Assembly (NCBI GenBank): GCA_031273145.1
Contig: JAISSL010000237.1
Location: 1 to 5,379, forward strand
Direction of reading: 5' to 3'
Source: Zoogloeaceae bacterium
Lineage (GTDB): Bacteria; Pseudomonadota; Gammaproteobacteria; Burkholderiales; Rhodocyclaceae
DNA length: 5,379 nucleotides
In this document: positions 1 to 5,118 of the stretch, piece by piece
How positions within the stretch are numbered: the first letter of the stretch is position 1
Layout of the letters: each line of letters starts with the position of its first letter
Translations under genes and position numbers: made by a program
Notes under the pieces: generated by a model
Database searches by the model: none
The model's input: only the letters and a program-made list of their open reading frames with translations
What the model was told of the DNA's origin: nothing

Positions 1-49
1 CGAGGCGCTCCCCGAAAAGATAGAAATGTCGTACATCGGAGGCTGAACC
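1..49. repeat. Copy A of a 49-bp diverged direct repeat
   Basis: This stretch aligns without gaps to 583-631, with 38 of 49 bases identical. The best-conserved parts are GAAATGTCGTA (23-33) and GGCTGAACC (41-49). It lies about 100 bp upstream of the cytochrome gene, while the other copy lies just upstream of the first lipoprotein gene. It begins at the window edge, so it may be longer. It could be a dispersed intergenic repeat or a shared control region; the sequence does not decide. Confidence 0.6.
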
Positions 50-113
50 CATTTGATGATGGAAGATTGACAAGACCCCATGAGATTTACCTGGAAACAT
101 CATTTCAAACCCA

Positions 114-134
114 ACAGGAAGGCGTTCTTCCTGT
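114..134 (+). promoter_or_regulatory. Hairpin in the leader of the cytochrome gene
   Basis: ACAGGAAG (114-121) and CTTCCTGT (127-134) form a perfect 8-bp inverted repeat around a 5-base loop GCGTT. It ends 6 bases before the AGGAGA ribosome binding site (141-146) of the cytochrome gene. It has no T-tract after it, so a classic intrinsic terminator is unlikely. In the transcript it could stabilise the 5' end or tune translation. The rest of 50-152 has a TTGACA at 67-72 but no convincing -10 box at the right distance, so I do not call a promoter. Confidence 0.45.
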
Positions 135-152
135 CACCTTAGGAGAAACAAA

Positions 153-503
153 ATGATTCAAACACTCGTAAAACGGGGCATTCTGCTCTGCGCGGTCACA
201 TTCCTCTATTGCGCGCCTGCTCACGCGCTGGATGCCGACGCGGCCAGACAACTGGCGCGGAACAACAATTGCGCCAAGTGTCACGATCCCGGGCCGGACA
301 AGGACGGTCCAGAATTCAAGAAGATTGCGGAAAAGTACAAGGGCGATGGGCAGGTGGAAGCCAAGCTCGTCAAGCATCTCACTTCCGGCAACCCGGTGGA
401 ATTCCCGGATGGGCACAAGGAAGATCACACCATCGTGAAAACCAAGCCCGCCAGGGATGAGGCGCAAATCAAAAATCTGGTGCAATGGGTGCTTTCCCAG
501 TGA
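153..503 (+). CDS. Periplasmic mono-heme c-type cytochrome (class I-like)
   Basis: A 116-residue precursor of a small electron-carrier cytochrome. Residues 1-25 form a Sec signal peptide: Lys/Arg near the start, a hydrophobic stretch at about 9-21, and a cleavage motif AHA before Leu26. The heme attachment motif is C40-A-K-C43-H44, so one heme is bound covalently in the periplasm with His44 as proximal ligand. The C-terminal helix (DEAQIKNLVQWVLSQ) matches the closing helix of cytochrome c551/c552-type proteins, and the mature size of about 91 residues fits that class. Unusually, the mature chain has no methionine, so the usual Met axial ligand is absent; His75, His88 and His92 are the other histidines. 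The ATG at 153 is supported by AGGAGA at 141-146. The gene appears monocistronic, with a strong hairpin after its stop. The redox partner cannot be inferred from the neighbours. Confidence 0.92.
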   Translation: MIQTLVKRGILLCAVTFLYCAPAHALDADAARQLARNNNCAKCHDPGPDKDGPEFKKIAEKYKGDGQVEAKLVKHLTSGNPVEFPDGHKEDHTIVKTKPARDEAQIKNLVQWVLSQ

Positions 504-512
504 CGCAGGTCA

Positions 513-548
513 TCTGGCAATCTCCATGTTTTTATGGGGATTGCCGGA
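513..548 (+). terminator. 15-bp hairpin after the cytochrome gene, probable terminator
   Basis: Bases 513-527 pair with 534-548 around the loop GTTTTT (528-533). All 15 positions pair, two of them as G-U wobbles (515/546 and 523/538). The hairpin starts 9 bases after the cytochrome stop codon. No T-run follows the stem on either strand, so it is not a textbook intrinsic terminator. It may instead protect the 3' end of the message or work with Rho. Its place and strength make a transcript boundary between cytochrome and lipoproteins likely. Confidence 0.5.
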
Positions 549-582
549 GCGTTGCGGCTTCTCTACCGACGCCTGAAATGAG

Positions 583-631
583 CGCAGCGTTCCCCGGAAG
601 CATCGAAATGTCGTATATTGAGGGCTGAACC
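583..631. repeat. Copy B of the 49-bp direct repeat
   Basis: Second copy of the repeat at 1-49, in the same orientation (38/49 identical). It ends 22 bases before the start codon of the first lipoprotein gene, so it occupies the probable promoter and leader region. It contains TATATT at 614-619, which could serve as a -10 box. The matching positions in copy A read TACATC, and neither copy has a good -35 box. The rest of the 504-653 gap holds the hairpin at 513-548 and no gene that I can support. Confidence 0.6.
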
Positions 632-653
632 TTGGACGCGAAAAAACCGGCTT

Positions 654-1625
654 ATGAAAAAGAAATATCCATTCCTTTCGATTCTGGCGGCGATGCTGCT
701 GTCCGGGTGCGAGGCTGCGATTTATACGATAACCATTCCGAGCCGCATCGCCTTCAGGCATGAGCAGGAAAAGAAGGTCGAAATAGTACGCAAAAAAATT
801 GAAGCGGGCGATCTGGAAACCAGCAAACGCTGCATCATCGGCATTTGTGATGATTCATACTGGGGCAAGCGCGTGCGCTTGTCGGACGACACCTACCGTC
901 GCGCCGCTGAAATCGTGCTGGAGGCTTACCAGAATGACCCTGACCCGGACCTGGATACGCTGGAGCTTTTGATGAAGGCGCATGAGCGGTTGTGCAAAGG
1001 TGTAGTATCGTCCACTGACGTTCGCCGTGGTGTATATCAGCCTGTATCCCCAGACGAGGAACTCGCCCATCGCAAGGCCATTCTCCAGCTTTCCCGATCG
1101 GAAAAACTATGGGACTACGCCACCGAAAGTGAGAGCACTGCTGTCAAAGGTAGTTTTTCCGCCATCCGGTATGTGCTGTTTGACACGACGGTCTACTTCC
1201 TCGTGGAGGATTACGCCGCAAAGGTTTCCGGCGACCCGTATCAGGCATTTGTCTGCGACCTCGCGTCATACGAAAGGCAAGCCTTTATCGTCAATGCCCG
1301 AAAACCGCCTCATACCATCTGGTCACTCTGTGAAGATGCAGAGCAGCGTTGGAAGAACAAGGCGAGGACGCAGGTAGAAAAGGACATTGAATCCGGGAAC
1401 GTGGCGGCAGCGGAGCGTTGCCTCTTCGAGTGCGAAAAATTCAGGGATGACGCAAACAACTTCGGGGACTTGCTGAACAGGCAAGCGGATGGGGCACGCC
1501 GCCTCGCCGCCCGCCTCATCATCAGCGCCTACGAAAACACCCCCAACCTGAACGCCCGCCAGCAGGAGGCACTCAAACTGTCGCGCGAAGTCTCCTTGAA
1601 CAGCGGTTGCGGCGGTTGTCGCTGA
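654..1625 (+). CDS. Putative lipoprotein of unknown family, paralogue 1
   Basis: A 323-residue protein that I do not recognise. The start is the ATG at 654, not the upstream TTG at 618, because MKKKYPFLSILAAM is a lipoprotein signal peptide ending in the lipobox L16-S17-G18-C19. Cys19 should be lipidated, and Glu at +2 favours the outer membrane. The chain looks mostly helical. Two segments resemble each other: 46-113 (IEAGDLETSKRC, then AYQNDP at 91-96) and 242-311 (IESGNVAAAERC, then AYENTP at 292-297), which suggests an internal duplication of a 65-70-residue module. Between them lies the block most conserved with the next gene (191-216, SGDPYQAFVCDL and YERQAFIVNAR). Cysteines 60, 65, 201 and 226 are shared with the paralogue and could form periplasmic disulfides. 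A Shine-Dalgarno is hardly visible. Residues 114-139 carry an insertion of about 19 residues relative to the paralogue. The module is TPR/Sel1-like in style only. Confidence 0.8.
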   Translation: MKKKYPFLSILAAMLLSGCEAAIYTITIPSRIAFRHEQEKKVEIVRKKIEAGDLETSKRCIIGICDDSYWGKRVRLSDDTYRRAAEIVLEAYQNDPDPDLDTLELLMKAHERLCKGVVSSTDVRRGVYQPVSPDEELAHRKAILQLSRSEKLWDYATESESTAVKGSFSAIRYVLFDTTVYFLVEDYAAKVSGDPYQAFVCDLASYERQAFIVNARKPPHTIWSLCEDAEQRWKNKARTQVEKDIESGNVAAAERCLFECEKFRDDANNFGDLLNRQADGARRLAARLIISAYENTPNLNARQQEALKLSREVSLNSGCGGCR

Positions 1626-1640
1626 TTCAGGAACCGGCTT

Positions 1641-2534
1641 GTGAAAAAGAAATATCCAATCCTTTCGATTCTGGCGGCGATGCTCATGTTGACCGGGTGC
1701 GAGTCTGTTGCGTTGCTTGTTTTGACCATCCCCTACAAAATAGCCTATAGAAGCGAGCAGGAAACGCGCGAAGCACTACGCGAAAAAATTGAAGCAGGCG
1801 ATCTGGATGCCAGCAAACACTGCGTGGAGGAAATGGATTGTGGGCTTCACCTCGCGCGCTTGCCGGAAGAGACGCGCCGTCGCGCCGTTGAAAACGTGCT
1901 GGCGGCTTACCAGAACGACCCTGACCCGGAACTGGACAAGCTGGCTTATTTGATGCTGGCGCATATGCGTCTGTGGGATTCTCAAGTCGTTCATGGCAAG
2001 GCAATTCTCCAGCTTGCCCAGTCAAAGAAGCTATGGGACTACGCCAACATGGAGGGCAGCGCCGTCAGCGATCGTTTTACCGACATCCAGAATGTGCTGT
2101 ATGACACGATAACCATCTTTCTCGTAAGAGATCACATCGCAAGGGTTTCCGGCGACCCGTATCAGGCATTCGTTTGCGACCTTACTCCATATGAGAGGGA
2201 AGCCTTTATCGTCAACGCCCGACAACCGGAGCATACGAAGAAGTCACTATGTGAGAAAGCAGAGAGTGATTGGAATGGCGGAGCATTGGATCAGGTGTTT
2301 TTGGACGAGAACTTGGAGACAGCAGAACGCCTCATCTTCGAGTACGAAAAATTCAGAAACAATGCAGAAAACAGCGCCAAGCACTTATTTGCTACGGGGA
2401 GACAAGTTTATAAACTCCGCTATGCTGCCTGCCGTATCATCAACGCTTACGAAAACAACCCCAACCTTGACGCCCGCCAGCAGGAGGCGCTCAAACTGTC
2501 GCGCGAGATACCCTTGGGTAACGACCGTTGCTGA
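1641..2534 (+). CDS. Putative lipoprotein of unknown family, paralogue 2
   Basis: A 297-residue paralogue of the preceding gene, 15 bp downstream in the same direction. The start is the GTG at 1641, with AGGA at 1629-1632 as ribosome binding site. It gives a signal peptide almost identical to its neighbour's, ending in the lipobox L17-T18-G19-C20 (Cys20 lipidated, Glu at +2). It keeps the N-terminal module (IEAGDLDASKHC at 50-61, AYQNDP at 89-94), the central block (169-194, 23 of 26 residues as in the neighbour) and the C-terminal module (about 220-289, AYENNP at 269-274). The C-terminal module has diverged: the Cys found in paralogue 1 (Cys256) is Leu231 here. Cysteines 61, 67, 179 and 204 are shared. 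Tandem duplication is clear; the function is unknown. The moaC start lies 22 bp downstream, so the two may be co-transcribed. Confidence 0.8.
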   Translation: MKKKYPILSILAAMLMLTGCESVALLVLTIPYKIAYRSEQETREALREKIEAGDLDASKHCVEEMDCGLHLARLPEETRRRAVENVLAAYQNDPDPELDKLAYLMLAHMRLWDSQVVHGKAILQLAQSKKLWDYANMEGSAVSDRFTDIQNVLYDTITIFLVRDHIARVSGDPYQAFVCDLTPYEREAFIVNARQPEHTKKSLCEKAESDWNGGALDQVFLDENLETAERLIFEYEKFRNNAENSAKHLFATGRQVYKLRYAACRIINAYENNPNLDARQQEALKLSREIPLGNDRC

Positions 2535-2543
2535 TTTCACCAA

Positions 2544-2559
2544 AAAAGGAACGCTCTTG
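2544..2559 (+). promoter_or_regulatory. Ribosome binding site fixing the TTG start of moaC
   Basis: AAAAGGA (2544-2550) lies 6 bases before TTG (2557-2559). The reading frame is open far upstream through the lipoprotein gene, so this site decides the start. It gives a protein beginning MNHEPEDLSHF, which aligns with the N-terminus of known MoaC proteins (LTHINAAGEAHMVDVSAK in E. coli). The later in-frame ATG (2611) would cut into that conserved stretch. Confidence 0.75.
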
Positions 2560-3087
2560 AACCACGAACCCGAAGACCTGAGCCATTTTTCCGCCACGGG
2601 CCGCGCCCGCATGGTGGATGTCTCCGCCAAGGTGGAGAGCCAGCGAGCCGCAACCGCAAGCGGCATTCTGCGGATGCTTCCGGCAACCCTGGAACGCATC
2701 CGCGCCGGGACGCTCGCCAAGGGCAACGTACTCGCCGTCGCCGACGTGGCGGCAGTCATGGCCGCCAAGCGCACCCCCGACCTGATTCCGATGTGCCATC
2801 CTGTGCAACTTTCCGGCGTCGAAGTCGAATTCAGTGAAGTGCTGGCGGAAGATGCCGAAGGCTCTGTCGGCATTCAGGTAACAGTTACGGCTCGTTGCAC
2901 CGGCGCAACCGGCGTCGAAATGGAAGCCCTCACCGCCGCCGCCGGCGCGTTACTTACTATCTACGACATGTGCAAGGCCATTGACCGGGGAATGCGAATC
3001 GAGGCCATCCAACTGGAAGAAAAACGCGGCGGCAAAAGCGGCATCTGGCGGCGCAATGCGCCTGCCGGAGAAACGTCGTATGATTAG
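2557..3087 (+). CDS. moaC: Cyclic pyranopterin monophosphate synthase MoaC
   Basis: MoaC acts in the cytoplasm in the first stage of molybdenum cofactor synthesis. With the radical-SAM enzyme MoaA it turns GTP into cyclic pyranopterin monophosphate, MoaC converting the 3',8-cyclo-GTP intermediate. The 176-residue product has the family hallmarks: MVDVSAK (19-25), KGNVLA (55-60), LIPMCHP (76-82), GVEMEALTA (119-127), YDMCKA (136-141) and EKRGGKSGIW (155-164). By recalled alignment with E. coli MoaC, the catalytic Lys51, His77, Asp128, Lys131 and Lys147 correspond to Lys55, His81, Asp137, Lys140 and Lys156, all present. The protein is slightly longer than the usual 160 or so residues, with about five extra residues near 95-105 and a short C-terminal tail. 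It opens the moa-mob operon and starts with TTG. moaA is not in the window. Confidence 0.96.
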   Translation: MNHEPEDLSHFSATGRARMVDVSAKVESQRAATASGILRMLPATLERIRAGTLAKGNVLAVADVAAVMAAKRTPDLIPMCHPVQLSGVEVEFSEVLAEDAEGSVGIQVTVTARCTGATGVEMEALTAAAGALLTIYDMCKAIDRGMRIEAIQLEEKRGGKSGIWRRNAPAGETSYD

Positions 3088-3146
3088 CGCGGTTTTGATT
3101 CAGGCATGTACGCGCTTGCTTCCTTGCCATCCGCAAAACCTGTTGC

Positions 3147-3169
3147 GGGACGCAGGTTGCGTCCCCTAC
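3147..3169 (-). repeat. REP palindrome, left copy (minus orientation)
   Basis: GGGACGCA (3147-3154) pairs with TGCGTCCC (3158-3165) around loop GGT. CTAC at 3166-3169 reads GTAG on the minus strand, directly before the palindrome. It differs from the right copy at two stem positions on each arm, and both differences keep base pairing. Confidence 0.75.
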
Positions 3170-3223
3170 AGGCATTTCGATACGCAGCGCCTCTTTTCAA
3201 TGCGCGAGATTTCTGAATTGTTC

Positions 3224-3246
3224 GTAGGGGCGGCAACCTGCCGCCC
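3224..3246 (+). repeat. REP palindrome, right copy (plus orientation)
   Basis: GTAG (3224-3227) is followed by GGGCGGCA (3228-3235), loop ACC and TGCCGCCC (3239-3246). It faces the left copy across a 54-bp spacer (3170-3223). The loop (ACC here, GGT on the + strand of the left copy) is the same when both are read on their own strand. Confidence 0.75.
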
Positions 3247-3278
3247 GTCTCCAACTTATTGCCGTCCGCAAGGCACGC

Positions 3279-3521
3279 ATGATTGACATCCTCTTTTTCG
3301 GCCCGGTTGCCGAACGCGCCAAAACGCGCCAGATTCGCCTGGATTACCGGGAAGGCTTGCGCTGGCAGGACGTGCGCGACACGCTGCAAACGCGCCACCC
3401 GGAAGCCTTCGAGATCGTCTCCATCGTGGCGGTCAATGGGCAGCGCGTTGGCGAACAGGACACGGCTTCACTTCCCGATGGCGCGGAAGTCGTTTTCATG
3501 TCCGCCTTTTCTGGAGGATGA
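3279..3521 (+). CDS. moaD: Molybdopterin synthase sulfur carrier subunit MoaD
   Basis: MoaD is the small ubiquitin-fold subunit of molybdopterin synthase. Its C-terminal glycine is adenylated by MoeB and then thiocarboxylated, and it donates sulfur to cyclic pyranopterin monophosphate in the active site of MoaE. The 80-residue product has the normal length. It starts with the family-type strand IDILFFGPVAERA, carries VAVNGQRV (50-57) and LPDGAEVVFMSAFSGG (65-80), and ends in the required Gly79-Gly80. The ATG at 3279 has AAGG at 3270-3273 as a short ribosome binding site, which overlaps the edge of the REP-type element. The stop codon overlaps the moaE start (ATGA, 3518-3521), which fits translational coupling and equal synthesis of the two subunits. 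Confidence 0.95.
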   Translation: MIDILFFGPVAERAKTRQIRLDYREGLRWQDVRDTLQTRHPEAFEIVSIVAVNGQRVGEQDTASLPDGAEVVFMSAFSGG

Positions 3522-3955
3522 ACCCCTTGACGAACGATGCCGTCCGCCTGCAACTGGAAGATTTTTCTCTCGATGCGGAAGTGTCCGCCCTGCGCGCGCA
3601 TTCAAAGCGCATCGGCGGCATTGCGACTTTCCTCGGCTGTACCCGCGATTTTTCCGAAGCGCGCGCAGTGCGTGAAATCACGTTTGAAGCCTATCACGCC
3701 ATGGCGCTTGCCGAACTGATAAACCTGCGGGAAGAAGCCATGCTCCGATTCGGCCTCATTGACGCGCGGATCATTCATCGTTTGGGAACCGTGCAGGCGG
3801 GAGAAAACATCGTGCTCATCGTCGCGGGCGCGGAACATCGCGCCCCTGCCTTCGATGCCTGCCGCTGGCTGATTGACGAATTGAAGGCGCGCGCCCCCAT
3901 CTGGAAAAAAGAAATCACCCCCCAGGGCGAATCCTGGGTGACGCCCCATCCTTAG
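3518..3955 (+). CDS. moaE: Molybdopterin synthase catalytic subunit MoaE
   Basis: MoaE is the large subunit of the MoaD2-MoaE2 heterotetramer that inserts two sulfurs into cyclic pyranopterin monophosphate to make molybdopterin. The 145-residue product matches the family in length and motifs: GGIATFLGCTRD (33-44), the FEAY segment (56-59), IIHRLGTVQAGENIVLI (85-101), the HR pair (107-108) and DELKARAPIWKKE (120-132). By recalled alignment, the E. coli functional residues Arg39, Arg104, Lys119 and Lys126 correspond to Arg43, Arg108, Lys123 and Lys130 with a constant offset of four. A slight oddity is CTRD where most family members have VRD. It overlaps moaD by 4 bp and is followed after 12 bp by mobB. 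Confidence 0.96.
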   Translation: MNPLTNDAVRLQLEDFSLDAEVSALRAHSKRIGGIATFLGCTRDFSEARAVREITFEAYHAMALAELINLREEAMLRFGLIDARIIHRLGTVQAGENIVLIVAGAEHRAPAFDACRWLIDELKARAPIWKKEITPQGESWVTPHP

Positions 3956-3967
3956 CCCTCAAAAGAC

Positions 3968-4474
3968 ATGACCCCGCCCGTTTTCATCTTCGTCGGCCAT
4001 TCCAATTCCGGCAAAACCACTTTCATCGAACGGTTAATCCCCATGCTGACCCGGCGGGGATTGCGCGTCGCCACGATAAAACACGCCCATCACAAAGTCC
4101 ATCTCGATACCGAGGGCAAGGACAGTTGGCGCTACAAGAACGCGGGAGCCGCCCTCAGTATGCTCGTCACCACGCACGCGCTGCAACTGGTGGCCGATGC
4201 CGACGAATCGCGCGAACCGGCGCAACTGGCAGCACGCTTTTTGGGTGAGGCCGACATCGTGCTGGCCGAAGGGTTTTCGCAAGCCAATGGTCCCAAAATC
4301 GAAATCATGCGCCGCGCGCTCGGCAAGCCGCCGCGCTGCGAAATCGCCGACGGCCTGATTGCCATCGCCACCGACTGCCCCGAAATCTACCCGGAATTGC
4401 CGCATTTCACGCTCGACGACCACGAGGCGCTGGCGGAGTTTCTTCTCCAATACACCAGCGCCACCCGGACATGA
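3968..4474 (+). CDS. mobB: Molybdopterin-guanine dinucleotide biosynthesis adaptor MobB
   Basis: MobB is a small P-loop GTP-binding protein that interacts with MobA and improves formation of the guanine dinucleotide form of the cofactor; it is not strictly essential in E. coli. The 168-residue product has the Walker A motif G10-HSNSG-K16-TT (10-18), the family signature TIKHAHH (37-43), then GKDSWRYKNAGA (50-61), the EGFS motif (101-104) and PKIEIMRR (109-116). Length is typical for a stand-alone MobB. It follows moaE by 12 bp with only a weak purine-rich AAAAGA (3960-3965) before the ATG, and its stop overlaps the mobA start by ATGA (4471-4474). Confidence 0.94.
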   Translation: MTPPVFIFVGHSNSGKTTFIERLIPMLTRRGLRVATIKHAHHKVHLDTEGKDSWRYKNAGAALSMLVTTHALQLVADADESREPAQLAARFLGEADIVLAEGFSQANGPKIEIMRRALGKPPRCEIADGLIAIATDCPEIYPELPHFTLDDHEALAEFLLQYTSATRT

Positions 4475-5061
4475 TTACAGACTGCGCGGCGCTGATTTTT
4501 GCCGGGGGCGCATCCCGCCGGATGGGGCGCGAAAAACTCTCCCTGCAATTCGGCGGGCAAAGCCTGCTGCAACGCATGTTAGACCTGACGCAGACGCTTT
4601 TTCCGTCGGTGCTGGTCAGCGTCCAGCATCCCCGCGACGACATAGACGCGCCGCAGGTGTGCGACGAAATTCCCGGCGCGGGGCCGCTTGCCGGACTGTG
4701 CGCGGGACTGCAACAGGCAACGACGCCCTGGGTCTTTGCCGTGGCGGCGGATATGCCCTACCTGCTGCCGGAAGTCATCGAACGGCTGGCGACATACCGC
4801 CCCGGAAATCAGGCCGTCGTCCCCGTTATTGGCGGACAGCCCTACCCGCTCACGGCGTTCTATGCTGTATCAATCTTGCCCATACTACGTGAGGTCCTGG
4901 CTCGCCCTAAAAGACCCGGCCTGCGCGCGGCGCTGCCGGAACTGAAGGTTTGCTCTCTTGACGAGCGCCACTTTATTGATATTGATAAGGAACTCCGCAG
5001 TTTCATGGATATTGATAGCCCGGAAGATGCCGCAGAGGCACTCCGGTATTTTGGGAATTGA
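4471..5061 (+). CDS. mobA: Molybdenum cofactor guanylyltransferase MobA
   Basis: MobA transfers GMP from GTP to Mo-molybdopterin, giving the MGD/bis-MGD cofactor used by DMSO-reductase-family enzymes such as nitrate reductases and formate dehydrogenases. The 196-residue product has the nucleotidyltransferase signature IFAGGASRRMGREK (9-22), in which Lys22 fits the GTP-binding lysine of the family. DEIPGAGPLAGLCAGL (65-80) and AADMP (92-96) follow; Asp94 corresponds to the metal-binding Asp101 of E. coli MobA in the recalled alignment. QPYPLTAFYA and the closing FMDIDSPEDAAEA complete the pattern. The ATG overlaps the mobB stop. It is the last gene of the operon; I see no strong terminator after it, and a minus-strand ORF converges 57 bp further on. 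Confidence 0.95.
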   Translation: MITDCAALIFAGGASRRMGREKLSLQFGGQSLLQRMLDLTQTLFPSVLVSVQHPRDDIDAPQVCDEIPGAGPLAGLCAGLQQATTPWVFAVAADMPYLLPEVIERLATYRPGNQAVVPVIGGQPYPLTAFYAVSILPILREVLARPKRPGLRAALPELKVCSLDERHFIDIDKELRSFMDIDSPEDAAEALRYFGN

Positions 5062-5118
5062 AATCGTCCTGAATCCCCCTGCCAGGTTTGATGGTGAAAG
5101 TGCGCCACTACTGGCTGG

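Larger units (their letters stand above)
3124..3271. repeat. REP-type inverted pair (BIME-like) between moaC and moaD
   Basis: This 148-bp element fills most of the 191-bp moaC-moaD gap. It holds two facing palindromes, each with an outward 8-bp stem, a 3-base loop and a GTAG tetranucleotide at the 5' side on its own strand. Both outer edges carry a TTGC-N5-GCAA motif (3124-3136 and 3259-3271, 12 of 13 bases equal as direct copies). GTAG or GGAG heads before an imperfect palindrome are typical of REP elements moved by RAYT (REP-associated tyrosine) transposases. No such transposase gene is in the window. Nothing else is seen in 3088-3278. Confidence 0.75.

Noticed and set aside
67..95. TTGACA at 67-72 as the -35 box of the cytochrome promoter
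   Set aside because: The bases 16-18 downstream (around 89-95) do not resemble TATAAT, and no extended -10 motif is present.
618..653. TTG at 618 as start of the first lipoprotein gene
   Set aside because: It would add 12 residues, rich in charge, before a perfect lipoprotein signal peptide; the ATG at 654 matches the start of the paralogue at 1641.
2191..2556. Long N-terminal extension of moaC overlapping the lipoprotein gene
   Set aside because: It is simply an open frame inside the lipoprotein coding region; MoaC homology begins at 2557, where a ribosome binding site is present.
2385..2873. 162-residue minus-strand ORF opposite moaC
   Set aside because: It is rich in Ser, Ala and Arg as expected for the antisense of a GC-rich gene, has no recognisable motif, and overlaps a certain gene.
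4359..4892. 177-residue plus-strand ORF across the mobB/mobA junction
   Set aside because: It is an Arg/Pro-rich shadow frame of two well-supported genes, without motifs.
4978..5017. Short direct repeat GATATTGATA (4978-4987 and 5008-5017) near the end of mobA
   Set aside because: Both copies encode normal D-I-D positions of the MobA C-terminus, so the repetition follows from the protein sequence and low complexity.
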